Shown: positions 10,628 through 25,460 of the stretch, piece after piece
How positions within the stretch are numbered: the first letter of the stretch is position 1
How the letters are laid out: each line of letters opens with the position of its first letter
Origin: Pelagophyceae sp. CCMP2097
Taxonomy: Eukaryota; Sar; Pelagophyceae
Length of the DNA stretch: 37,853 bases
Direction: 5' to 3'
NCBI GenBank assembly: GCA_026770575.1
Contig: MU657177.1
Span: 24,810-62,662 of the forward strand
The notes under the pieces: generated by a model
Seen by the model: only the letters and a program-made list of their open reading frames with translations
The model's database searches: none
What the model was told of the DNA's origin: nothing
Position numbers and translations under genes: made by a program

Positions 10628-11537
10628 ATGCTGCGCCTCTTCCTCGTCGCGGCGGGCGCAAACGCGCTCTCCAAGGCGCCGGCCTCGAGCAGACCGCGGC
10701 GCGGAACCGACGCGCAACGAGCCTCGACGGCGTGCGCCTCGGCGGCGTGCGCCTCGGTGGCGTGCGCCTCGGCGGCGCCGTTAGCGGCCGCGTCCTGCGC
10801 GGCTTCTACCGCCTTTGACTTCGCGGCGCCGTGCGCGGCGGTGCCGTGCGCGACCTCTACCGCCTTTGACTTCGCCGGCGCGCCCCACGACAAGCGCACG
10901 CAGCGCTTCGACTTCGCCGGCACCCCGTTCCACGACAAGCGCACGCAGCGCTACGCCGCCTGCGCGCGCCGAGCAATCGACGACGGTCTCTTGGACAAGG
11001 CGCGCAGCTCGTGCGTATCCTTGACGTTTGCGGCTGCGAGTCCTTGAGTCGGCTGCACGAGTACCTTCTCGCCTCCTGCTGGAGGCTGGATGCATTCGCT
11101 CTAGGTACCGCTATTACCTCCAACGTTTCACGGCCACGGCGCCGGCGAGCGAGGCTGCTTTGCTGGCGCATCGATGGGCTTTACTGGAGCAAAGAGCGTT
11201 CAACGAGACGGGCGCTCGATTGGTTTTCAAACTCGGCGCCCGGATCGTCTCTTCCAAGCTGCGCGACGGCCAAGACGACGCCTCGCTCCGCGCAAACGGC
11301 GCGACACTTTTCTGCTCCTGGGCCCTTTGTGAATTCAGACACGCATCGGTCCTCGGCCACGAGCAGCAAGCAAGGTCGACGTCTCTCCGCTTATTGGAAC
11401 ACGCAGTCAAGCTCGACGAAGCCAAAGCGAACGTCCTCAAATGGCGGCGCTTCCAGCGCGACGGCCCTGCACAGCCCCCCAGAGGCCGCGGCGCCAAGCG
11501 GCCGACGGACCCCCAAGAGTCGCACCTTTCCAGATAA
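10628..11537 (+). CDS. Signal-peptide protein with helical repeat C-terminal half
   Basis: Exons 10628-11010 and 11105-11537 join in frame (ARSS/YRYYLQRF; 271 aa). The N-terminus MLRLFLVAAGANALSKAP is a plausible signal peptide or first part of a plastid-targeting leader. Residues about 35-55 repeat ACAS-type pentapeptides and residues about 60-105 contain tandem copies of STAFDFA and HDKRTQRF/Y, reflecting recent in-frame duplications at DNA level. The C-terminal half is helical with HAT/TPR-like spacing (ARLVFKLGARIV, ATLFCSWALCEFRHA, RLLEHAVKLDEAKANVLKW), which in family terms suggests an organelle RNA-processing or scaffold role. I do not recognise the exact family. The 3' end lies 38 bp from the PRP16 3' end on the other strand. 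Confidence 0.6.
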
Positions 11538-11575
11538 CATCTCCCAAGGATCATCTTTGGAGGCGAGAGGCGTGT

Positions 11576-16660
<5,085 letters not shown>

Positions 16661-17591
16661 GGCGCGCACTCGCGAGTCTTCGCCAAAAGTCTTTAGCGAG
16701 TCCAGAGCGCGAACGCGCGACGCTTTTGGGAACGGTGCAGCCACCAGACAGAGAGCCCGCCTGCCGCTCCCATCGATGCTCCCGTCAGAGTTTAAGTGAG
16801 TGCTCGAGTCCTTCCAAAAATAACCGTCGCTCTGCCCAGACGGCAATGAGGAACGCCTCCGTCGGAGGCCTCCCCTTGGCTCCCGCCCCTCAAGGAAGGC
16901 GCCCCTGCGTCAACAAACTCAAAACCACAGTTACAAGATTGACACGGCTCAACGGAATGCAAGAGGCTGCGCGGTGGACGCATCCGCGCGGCCCCCGACA
17001 AGCCCCGGAAGAAAACGCCGCGCAGCGGCCTCGCCGTTACTGATGCCTGTCTGTATTTGCTGTGACCGAGAACGGTTTGCATTTTAGTGCAATTGGCTTA
17101 GGAGGCCCAACAGACACCCGTCAATCTTTAAAGTTTTAAAATACAAGATTTTGAAGTCGGCTGCGCCGTTACACTTTTTCGTCATTTTCGTGGTCGTTGT
17201 CGGAAATTATTAAATAAATGCTCTTAAAGCCAGCCATTTATTTGAAAGTAGTGAAATTGTTAGGAAATGCGGTTACTAAAATTTATTGCGGCTGAAAATA
17301 GTAATTGCAACAACAACATAGTTTCAACGGACGGCGATGCAGCGGCTGCGTCACAGCGAAATAGACCAGCATTAGTAACGGGTGGCCGCTGCGCGGCGTT
17401 TTCTTCCAGAGCACCGACCGACGACACTGGCGTTCAATTTGAGGTCCAAAAGCAGAACAAGATAGAAATGTCATTCCGTTACGTGTCCCGGCGCGCGCGA
17501 GGCGTCGTGGTCGCCATGACCTGGGCGGTGGCGGTGGCGCGAGCAGTCCGTCGCCCGACATCGTGAGCGGCCTCCGTCGGCTGGGAGGCGC
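16661..17591. other. Upstream of PRP16 and downstream of MYND-Sel1 gene; AT-rich island
   Basis: This holds the PRP16 promoter and the 3' flank of the next gene. Bases about 17080-17370 are AT-rich against a very GC-rich background, with many runs such as aagttttaaaatacaag. No gene, terminal repeat or family similarity was recognised there. Confidence 0.5.
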
Positions 17592-18632
17592 TTAGGGCGG
17601 TCCGGCGGAGCGCGGACAGGCGGCGCGCACCGCTGCGAGCTCGTTGACCGCCGCCGCCGCGTCGGCGTGCCCCTTGGCCGAGGCGCGCTTGCAGAGGCGC
17701 ATCGCCTCGCCAAAGTCCTGCGGCACGCCTTCGCCGAATGCGTAACACCACCCGAGGTTGTAGAGCGCGTCTGCATAGCCCTGCGCCGCGGCGAGGCGGT
17801 ACCACCAAACGGCTTCCTCGTACGACTGCGCCACGCCCTTGCCCTGTTGGAACATAATGCCAAGATTGTACTGCGCGAGGGGATATCCTTGGTCGGCTGC
17901 ACGTCGATACCACTGCACGGCGGTCTTCAGGTTGAACTCGACGCCTTCCCCGGCTGAATAACAGTCTCCCAGGCACACCTGAGCCCGAGCATATCATTGC
18001 GCCGCTGCGAGCTCGTACAGCTGGAGCGCGCGCTTAATGCTCTTCTTGAGACCCAAGTCACCAACTTGGTACGCGTTGCCGAGATGCAACTGCGCCTCGG
18101 CATTCCCCTCGTCTATGTGCTTCTGGATCCGGTGCAGATACTCGGCATCCGACTTGGAGGACGGCGCGCGGCAGAGCGGGCATCGGTCGTCGTGCTGCCG
18201 TCACTTGTCGAAGCAGTCGAAGCAAATCCTCTTGCAGCAGCACTCGTATAATTTTTGTCTGCCGATTGTTTTCAGGTCCAGGCAGATGGCGCACGTGCCG
18301 CGCCAGTCCAGCTTGGCGTCATTCGGCACGGTGGCCTTGGCTGCCGCCGTCGCTCGAACAGCCGGCGCCGCCGCCCTAGAACCAGCTGCCGGCGCGACGT
18401 CCTCGACGATGGCCGGCTCCTCCTTGATCTTCAACTTCGCCGGCATGAGCGCGTCGAGGAGGCGGTCCTGGAACTCTTTGGTGAGCTGCTTGCACTGCGC
18501 CTCGTGGCCGCGCTCGTACCAGTCTACGAGCTGGCACTTTTTGCCGCAGTAGTGCCGCGATTTGCACTTGGTGCAGTGCTGGCCGCCGGGCTCTGCGCAG
18601 ACGCAGCAAGGCTTGCGCTGCGGGACGTCCAT
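17592..18632 (-). pseudogene. MYND-RING-Sel1 protein gene with two in-frame TGA codons
   Basis: One reading frame runs from ATG 18632 to the stop at 17592 and encodes a MYND zinc finger (residues about 9-48, CCVC, CTKC, HYCGKKC, HEAQC), a linker, a RING-type finger (CAICL, ECCCKRICFDC, CPLCRAP) and Sel1-like repeats (AQYNLGIMFQQGKGV, ADALYNLGWCYAFGEGV). Two TGA codons interrupt it: at 18203-18201 in FDK-TGA-RQHDD, where the family usually has Trp or a similar residue, and at 17996-17994 in AAAQ-TGA-YARAQ, where the repeat normally has Gly. Everything else remains in frame and conserved, so decay is recent, or the codons are read through. No intron of workable size removes them. The family is protein-interaction and possibly ubiquitin-ligase related. 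A sequencing error at both sites is also possible. Confidence 0.75.
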
Positions 18633-18894
18633 CCCGATCGCCCCCTCTCGCCCGGCAGTCGGCCTTACACACGTGTCGTGTCACGGTGTTGCAACTTTTG
18701 CGATCGCTAATTGACCAAGGTGAGTCACTTTCCCAGCTAACCTGCAGGTGGCCTGCAGCGCGAGGGCGCACACCCGCGGGGGCGTGCTCCTCGCGATCTT
18801 CAAAAAGCATTTCTTAAAAATGGCCGGGCCGTTAAAAACGGCTTTCGAGGGGCTCAGGCGATTTGCGTGCGTCTGCGGAGGTCTCGGCCTCGGC
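18633..18894. other. Short intergenic spacer with 15-nt hairpin
   Basis: It contains the promoter of the MYND gene and the 3' flank of the first AIM24 gene. At 18828-18842 GCCGTT and AACGGC flank AAA, a perfect 6-bp stem with a 3-nt loop, 52 nt past the AIM24 stop codon. Confidence 0.5.
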
Positions 18895-20472
18895 TCAGTC
18901 GCGGTGCATCTCCGGCGACGGCGGCGCGCCGACGGACTTGAGGTTGCCGAACTGGTCGAGCTGGACCTAAGAGAGAAGAGATCAAATCCATAATTTGAAA
19001 GAGGGATCAAATCCATAATAAGAGAGAAGAGATCAAATCCACAATTCCTCGGAAACAAAACGGACCGTGACGCCCATCTGGGCCTTGTACTGCGGGAAGG
19101 ACATGGACTGGATCCACGCCGTGCCTAGAGAGGGATAAAAATACATCCAAGAAGAACGAGGAAGATACGTCGACGATGCACAACGAAGACGCACCGGGCC
19201 CCGTGACGGTGGTGTTGCAGCAGCCCTCGCCGTTGCAGCAGCAGACCATGCAGGACCCGGCCGTGCGCACGCCGAGCTGGACGGGCTCCGTCCATGCGAC
19301 GAGCGAGTTGGAGTCGATGATAATTGTCTCGTTCACACCCAAAGTCTTCATCTCCACCGTCCCCATGGCCGAAATAAATGCCGTGCCCGACGTCCCAGAC
19401 ACCGTCTGGCGGCACATGCCGAACCCGGCGCAGCACGCCGTCAGCGGGTTGCAGTCGACGTCGAACCTAGGTCAAGAAGGGACGAATCCATTCCGTGCAA
19501 AGGGGACGGCTCTCCAGTCAAAGGCACAAAGGTTTTGAGACGCTGCCACGCACGAGGGCTTGACGTCGCCGAGCGAGGACATGTAGGCGCCGCGGCGGCA
19601 CTTGACCTTTTGCAGGCTTGCAAGGTCGAGGGCGATGATCTCGGCCGGGAGGCTCGGGGTGAGGCCGATGTACGAAGGATTGCCAGACTCGTTGACGTAG
19701 TGCATGATCGCGCACGGCTCGCCGCCGAGGCACCTGCGGCGGAGATGCGGGAGGCTCCAGAGAGCGGCAGATCTGAACCTTTTGAAGAGCCTCTCGAAGC
19801 GATCTTTCAAAGTACGAAGAGCCTTTCGAAGCGACGCACCGCGAGCAGCAGCCGCTGCAGTCCGCCTCCGCCTTGAGGCCCGGGCCCATGAACCTAAGAA
19901 GCGTGGGCGTATAAAGCGACTCTGAGGCGATGAGGGGCCGCCTCGACAGTGCAAAGGGGCCGTCTCAAGACACGCACATCATCGAGCCCGGTTCCGTCTT
20001 CAGCTCCTCGCCCGGCCCGAGGGCGACGTTGAGGACCTGCATGGAAGCGCCGTGCAGCTCCCATTTACCTGAATGCGATTGCGATGGGATTTGCTCTTGG
20101 AGATGGGATTCGCGACGGGATCCTTTGCGTTCCTTCAAGGGGATATCCTCGAGAGCGCCCATCTCGGGGAGGCACGCCCCCTGGGTCCGTCCAAGCTCTC
20201 GAGGACGAGGCCCACGCCTCTCCGCGGGCCCGCATCGACGGATCCGCCGACCGGTCGACGGGCCGTGCGGCGGGGCCTCTTGAAAGGCCTCTTTTGAAAG
20301 GCCCGCCTTCAACCGCCCCGCCGGCGGCCCCGCGCGCTGCGGGCTCTGCGGGCGTTGCAGATTGCAGATTTTAGGATTCGTACTGACCTTTCTCCCCATA
20401 TTTTCGATTCGCTTCTCCCATCCACACAAAGCCCTTCACGCCGCCGCCCGGGTCCAGCGGCGAGATCTGCAT
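18895..20472 (-). CDS. AIM24-family protein, paralogue A
   Basis: Seven exons (20472-20388, 20068-19978, 19893-19840, 19733-19554, 19466-19195, 19124-19066, 18966-18895) give 270 aa. The protein has the AIM24/TIGR00266 (TRAP-like beta-sandwich) pattern: GASMQVLNVALGPGEELKTE, EPGSMMFM, GGEPCAIMHYVNESG, YIGLTPSLPAEIIALDL and TIIIDSNSLVAW. Yeast AIM24 is needed for mitochondrial inner-membrane organisation; the function of most homologues is unknown. Cysteine clusters are prominent: CSGCCSRCLGGEPC, CNPLTACCAGFGMC and CMVCCCNGEGCC. These are shared in part with the two neighbours and could be sites for acylation or metal binding. Intron 6 is built of a 20-bp tandem repeat and intron 3 contains a near-identical 19-bp pair. 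It diverges from paralogue B across a 177-bp spacer. Confidence 0.85.
18967..19050. repeat. Tandem repeats filling AIM24-A intron 6
   Basis: Three copies of a unit containing gatcaaatcca(t/c)aat with agagagaaga before it occupy most of the 99-nt intron. Confidence 0.85.
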
Positions 20473-20649
20473 GGCGAGAAAGCGGCCGAAGGGCACGGGC
20501 GGAGCGGCGCGACAAGCAAAACCTGCCAAAACGCTGCACGGACCGCCAAACTAGCCGCTATCTTTGGGTGGTTAAATCCGACTTTAAAAACTTCGTCGTC
20601 AAATTGAGCTAATCGAGCGGCCGTACAGCGCCCTCCGCCGCCGCGCACG
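20473..20649. promoter_or_regulatory. Shared divergent promoter region of AIM24 A and B
   Basis: Only 177 bp separate the two start codons, so both promoters must overlap here. An AT-rich patch at about 20560-20615 is the only compositional feature. Confidence 0.5.
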
Positions 20650-22201
20650 ATGGTCAAGGTGCGCCCCGCCGCGCGCCCGGGGGGGGGGGGGGGGGGGGGC
20701 AATTCGAAGGCGCCGTCGTAGAGCGCGTTACGACGCCGCGCTTGAAGAATCATTCACACTGTGTGGCAAAGGGAATCCTCGAAGGCGTCCTCGGGGGGCG
20801 GACGTCGAGGCCGTGGCCGGGAATCATTCGTAGGTGGTGGTGCCCGACGGCGCGGGCCCGGGCGCGACGGTGGCGTTCCAAATGCCGTCAGGCGCGTCAG
20901 CAAGAGTCTTTCCCGGGATATAAGTTAATCAACCCTCACAGGCGTCACAGTCCAAATCACCATCCCCGAAAACACCGGCCCGGGCGCCATCCTCGACGTC
21001 CACGACCCGGGGAACAATCAGTGCGTCTTGCGAGGGGACAGACGCAAGCCTGGCCCTCGCCGCCCGACTCGCGACTGCGCTCTGTAGGCCGCAGCAGGGC
21101 GCGCCGCCGCCGCAGTACGCGCCGCCGCAGTACGCCGGTGCGCAGGCGAGCCTGCCCATGGCGACGGTCGTCGGCATCGAGACGATGGGCAGCCCGTCGA
21201 GCATCAACGGAATCAGTGCGTGCCTCGTATCATCGCCGCCCCCGACGCTCCTTTGTAGCGGTCGTGGGCCCGCAGCAAGTGCCCTTCGGGTTCGATATCA
21301 TGGGGGACAAGTACGGCATCGTCTCGCGGACGCTGGCTCCACAGGAGCAAATCATGTGCGGGTTTCACCGCTTTGCCCCTTTGGTCTTGCGCGCACCACC
21401 CCGCCTTTAAAAGGTCGGAGCCCGGCGCGATGATGTTCATGTCCGACGAAGTGAAGATGTCGGCCAAGCTCGGGGGATTCGGGAAGATGTTCTCCCGTGT
21501 CGTCGGGGGGGAGGCGTTGGCAAAGGTGCGTTTTGGATCGACTGTTTCTCTCGACTGTTTCTCTCGACGAGGTCCCCGACGTCGCCCCCGACGCTCTCCG
21601 CCTCTAGGTGTCGTACACGAACACGGGGGGGCAGCCCGGGTACATCGGCCTGTCTTCGAACCAGCCGTTTAGCATGGTCGTCCCGGTGATGACCGGCGCG
21701 CTCCCCGGCGGTATCTTGAACGTGAAAAGAGGCGCGTACATGGCTGGCACGACGGACGTCACGGCCACGGCCAAGATGCTCCCCGCGCGGTCCTGCGCGG
21801 CGTGCTGCTGCGGCGGCATGGCGCCGATCATCCAGGAGATTCGCGGGTCGCAGAACGGCGTCGCGTTCCTCTCGGCGGCGGGCACCATCGTGTCCAAATC
21901 GTTGCAGCCGGGCGAGGAGATCATCGTCGACTCCAACGCAGTCGTCGGCTTCGAGCAGAACGTGCAGTACGACGTCCGCCAGGTCGGGACGTGCGCCACG
22001 TGCTGCCTCGGCGGCGAAGGCTGCTACAACACCGTCCTCACCGGGCCGGGTCACATTTATCTGCAGTCCATCACCATCGAAAAGTTGATGGAGCAGCTCG
22101 TAACCGTGCAGCAGGACTCGGCCAAAGGCGACGGCGGCGGGCTGTCGTTAGATTTGGATCTCGGCGGAGCAGCAGTGTCCGCCGAAAAGATTGAGCGCTA
22201 G
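20650..22201 (+). CDS. AIM24-family protein, paralogue B
   Basis: Seven exons (20650-20658, 20834-20891, 20942-21020, 21088-21215, 21259-21355, 21414-21525, 21608-22201) give 358 aa. Exon 1 codes only for MVK. Residues about 4-45 hold two related strands, VVVPDGAGPG and ITIPENTGPG, an N-terminal module absent from A and C; a Gln/Tyr/Pro linker (APPPQYAPPQY) follows. The AIM24 core starts near residue 95: FGFDIMGDKYG, SEPGAMMFMSDEV, NTGGQPGYIGL, GAYMAGTTDVTA, LQPGEEIIVDSNAVVGF and GGEGCYNTVLTGPG. Cysteine clusters CAACCCGG and CATCCLGGEGC parallel those of A and C. The last exon reads straight through what are three exons in A, so intron positions differ strongly between paralogues. Intron 1 holds a run of 21 G; intron 2 is a GC-AG intron made mainly of a dispersed repeat. 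Confidence 0.85.
20679..20699 (+). repeat. Run of 21 G in AIM24-B intron 1
   Basis: An uninterrupted poly-G tract begins 20 nt after the proposed donor of the micro-exon. It is probably length-variable and could form G-quadruplex structure; its exact length may also be an assembly estimate. Confidence 0.9.
20892..20941 (+). mobile_element. Introner-like 50-nt GC-AG intron
   Basis: The intron in AIM24-B starts GCGCGT and ends CTCACAG. Bases 20905-20938 (gtctttcccgggatataa, then taatcaaccctcac) recur at 35461-35494 and, diverged, at 10424-10460. The junctions read TCAG|GCG and ACAG|GCG, so CAGGCG is directly repeated at both ends, as expected if a target duplication supplied both splice sites. 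Introner elements are known from Aureococcus and Micromonas; assignment of this one is my inference. Confidence 0.6.
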
Positions 22202-23019
22202 CCTTCTTCGACCTCTCGCTAGCCTTCTTCGACCGAGCCCTCTTCGACCTCTTCCAACCTTTCCGCCGAGACCATTCTACGTCCGCGCCGAGCGGCGAAG
22301 CCGAGGGCCGCAGTCCGTTTCGAAAAGGCGAGGAGCGCGCGGCTCCCACGCCGACTCGGGCGCCCGCGCCGGAAACGCCCTTGGGGCGGCGTTAAGCACA
22401 CTTTTCAATCTTTGTCAATCCGCCTCTCAATCGTGTCGAAACACCTGTCTATCGAAGGAAATGCCTCCTCGAAACAAACTCGTCGGACCACGACAGACGC
22501 GCCTTGTGCCCTGCGAAACGGCCCGCCCGCAACGTCTGAATCTTCGCGAATCTTGAGTCGTTTTGAACTGCAATCGAAACAGATTGAACTTCAAAAGTTT
22601 GAAGTTGTTCGGATGCAGTGTAATGATGAGGACATTGGACACGAATGATGGGGACCTCCAAAACAGGACACAAGATGTTAAGTCCAGAGCGCAAGCCGAC
22701 AAATCCTGAGATGCGTTGTTGTGGAGATCGGAGTCACTTGGAACAATGATATGGTGGATGCGGCGCAACGCAGAGCTTCGGTTTGCGAGCCGGAGGAACG
22801 GTATGCGAGGAGAAGAACGGCGCGGCCACATTTTGGTGAAAAAGGGTCTTTACGTAACTGGAAAATGTCGGCCCCGGACGCCGCCGGGCGATGGGTCAAA
22901 AAGTCGTCTGCGAAGGCACGCGTCGTCTTCGCCGGTCGGCGAGCGTGGCCGTAAAGCGCTCGGTGGCCTCGAAGAAGCGCTCGGTGGCCGTCAAGCGCTC
23001 ACTGGCCTCGGGGAGGCTC
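22202..23019. other. Convergent intergenic region between AIM24 B and C
   Basis: No gene recognised. It begins with a short imperfect repeat (cgctagccttcttcgacc twice, near 22196-22232), has an AT-rich centre (about 22540-22720) with the inverted repeat acttcaaa/tttgaagt near 22588, and ends with three copies of aagcgctc(g/a)(g/c)tggcc at 22954-23010. Confidence 0.5.
22954..23010. repeat. Three ~19-bp repeats in AIM24-C 3' flank
   Basis: Units beginning aagcgctc start at 22954, 22975 and 22993 and end 10 bp from the AIM24-C stop codon. Confidence 0.8.
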
Positions 23020-24285
23020 TTACTGGCCCTTGCGGTCCATCTCATCATTCGCCGGCGCCGCGTGGGCGTAGACCAGGCCTCGCCGGCGCACGTCCTCCGG
23101 CTCCACGACGACCTAAAGGATGGCGGGTGCAGGCGTCTCGAGGATGCCGCGTCTTTCCCCGGTGTCGCCGCTCCTGCCTCAAATGAAGCCTCGAATAAGA
23201 AGTTTGCCGGGACGCGGTCCACAGACGGCGTACGCGGCCACCGCTTGCACTTCCTGGCCATCGGCGCTGACGGGCGCGCCGCCGAACAGGCCGGCAACGC
23301 CGACGGCGGCGCCACCGGCGCCGCCGGACTTGGCCGTGGCCCATTCCGCCGCATATTGCTTAAATTTGCCGTGCGAGTAAGACTGGATGAACACCTGGCC
23401 CGGCCCCTCCAGTGACGTGTTGAAGATGCCCTCGCCGCCGCAGCACATGGTGAAACAGCTGCCGGCCTTCTTCACCGAAAACTTGACAGTGTCCTGCCAG
23501 GCCACCTACGCAAAAAGCTCACGTGAACTCATCGTCGCGCCCCCACTTCCGGGATTCGCACCACCGAAGTCGTGTCCACGAGAATCGTCTCGCCCGGCTG
23601 CAAATGCTTCGTGATGTGCACGCCCATGGCCCCGACGAAGCTAGTTTTGAAGTGGCGGGAGTAGAGCCGCGCTCCCGGGGTGTGACCCGTGCCAGAGGAG
23701 ACTCACGCGGTGCCCTGGCCCGAAATCTTCTGCCGGATCAGCCCCTGCCCGCCGCAGCAGCACGTCAGCGGGTTCGTGTCCACGTCGTAGCCGACGGTGA
23801 CGTCGCCGATTGAGGCAAAGTACGCGCGATCCTTGGCCAAAAAAGTGCGGCCCTCCAACGGCAGCGGGATGACCTTTGCGGGGCGGTTCGGCGTGAGACC
23901 GATGTAAGCACCGGGCTCCTCGCCCGTGTACCTAGGAGGTTCCTTGGAAGGTTGGAGAGAAAAGATGGACTAGGACTCACGTGGCCATAATGCACGGCGA
24001 TCCAGAGCAGCAGCGGCCGCAGCAGTCGTCCGCATTACACGAGGCTTTCACGCCAGAGTGCGTGTACACCATCGCCCCGGGCTCCGCCGTCACCTTTTCG
24101 CCTAAAGGACCGAGTCGAGCGACTTCAGAATAGGCTTTAAACGTACCCGGCTCGAGCATCAGTCGCAAAATCTGCATATCGTGACCAAAGATCTCGGCCC
24201 GGCCCTGCAGCGGCCCCAGCATGGCGTGCGTGTCCACCTCGACGATGCCCATGGCCGCGACGGAAGCGGGGACGGCGTACATCAT
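23020..24285 (-). CDS. AIM24-family protein, paralogue C
   Basis: Six exons (24285-24147, 24101-23981, 23931-23707, 23640-23562, 23505-23251, 23112-23020) give 303 aa. Core motifs are GHDMQILRLMLEPG, TAEPGAMVYTHSGV, GAYIGLTPNRPAKVIPLPL, FASIGDVTVGYDVDTNPL, LQPGETILVDTTSVVAW and GGEGIFNTSLEGPGQVF. Cysteine clusters CNADDCCGRCCSGSPC, LTCCCGGQG and CFTMCCGGEG correspond to those of A and B. After the core comes a Gly/Ala-rich linker and a short charged tail (VVVEPEDVRRRG) supplied by the last exon. The last junction (QE/VVVEPED) is frame-consistent but lacks homologue support. C converges with B, so the trio is arranged minus, plus, minus, which implies duplication with inversion rather than simple tandem copying. 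Confidence 0.83.
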
Positions 24286-24740
24286 CGTAGGAGGAGAGCC
24301 TGCGATTGTACTGTTACCATGCGCCAGAGTCAGCCACCAGTCGCAGACAATTCACTCGACGGAGCCTCCACCGGGCGGCCCCTCGAGTGCGAGGCCACGC
24401 CCCTGGCGACGACGACGGCGACGCGTCTCGCCGTCGTTGCGGCGGCGAGGCGTTGCAGAGTCTTTATGAAATCTTCCTCGCCCCGAGGCCCCAAGCTTCA
24501 GATCCCCGCCCCCGCCTGCGGCCCGCCCCCGCGCCGCCCGACGGAGGGGGGCGCGCCGCCGACGCACCCGGAGCCGCACCGCTCGAGGCTCAAAACTAGG
24601 CCAGATTTTGGGTGGCCCATAACCTACGTTTTCTAGATAATCCGCCTCGGGTATTTTGGAGAGAAGTTTCGGATAATAGTGGCTGCCGTCTCGGCGCTCG
24701 GGCGCCTCGGTTAGCCCCTTCCCTCGAGATTTTCTTGGAT
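24286..24740. other. Promoter side of AIM24-C, otherwise featureless
   Basis: GC-rich sequence upstream of AIM24-C. I see no gene and no clear repeat until the array that begins near 24741. Confidence 0.4.
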
Positions 24741-25460
24741 CCACGTGTTGGTCTCGCCCGGCCCATCAATCCATGCCATCAACTTCCTAGGCAGCGCAAT
24801 ACCAGCGCCGTTTCGACTTGATTTATATGATGCCTTCTGTGGTCAAGTTAGGGATCTTGCGCTTCGTGCAGGGGGCCCTCTAGGAAGATATTGGAGCCAC
24901 GTGTTGGTCTCACCCGCCTTGTTGTGCTGCACCATCAACTTCCTGAACAGCGCGATACCGGCGCCGTTAGAGCTTATACCGAAAGAAACTTCTTATTTCT
25001 GCTCGAGCGACTTACGCGGCGTGTGGGCAAGGTCGCCAAAGCAGCTTCGTACCTCGTGTTGGTAGCGCCTATCTCGTCAATCTGTACCATCAACTTCCTA
25101 GGCAGCGCGCTACTAGCGCCGAATTTGCTCGAAACGGGGAAAACTCGGTTTGATGAGATCGAGCGTTTTCCTCGGCGTGCGGGCGCCCCCGTCGAGACTT
25201 CTTCGTACCATGTGTCGGTCACGTATGCTTCATCAAACCATGCCCTTATAGGCCCGCGCTGCGCGATGCCAGCGCCGATATCGTTGGAAACGGGAAATTT
25301 TGCTTGCTCGAGTTTGAGCGTCGTGCTCTTCGTGTAGGCCTCCCCCCAGAGACTCATTGGGGCCACGTGTTGGTATCGCCTGCTTCATCATCCTGTACCA
25401 TCAACTTCCTAGGCAGCGCGATACAGGCGCTGTTATGGCTTGCTCTGGAACATGGAGCCT
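24741..25460. repeat. Degenerate ~156-bp tandem array, five units
   Basis: Two anchors recur in step: (c)cacgtgttggt at about 24741, 24897, 25052, 25206 and 25363, and ccatcaacttcctaggcagc (with changes) at 24776, 24932, 25087, 25238 and 25398. Spacing is 151-160, averaging near 156, which equals 52 codons. On the minus strand each unit translates with a common theme, GAGIALPRKLMVQ followed by TNTWYEE, but stops and frame shifts separate units; the plus strand also repeats TINFLGSAI. It is either a satellite or a decayed gene of 52-residue repeats. Confidence 0.8.

Noticed and set aside
17970..18020. A 44-nt intron removing the second TGA of the MYND gene
   Set aside because: A GTACGA to CTCAG pair exists, but it would delete half a conserved Sel1 repeat that reads perfectly without splicing apart from the TGA.
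18181..18205. A small intron removing the first TGA of the MYND gene
   Set aside because: The only GT-AG pair near it (gtgacggcag) is 10 nt, far too short to splice, and it would shift the frame.
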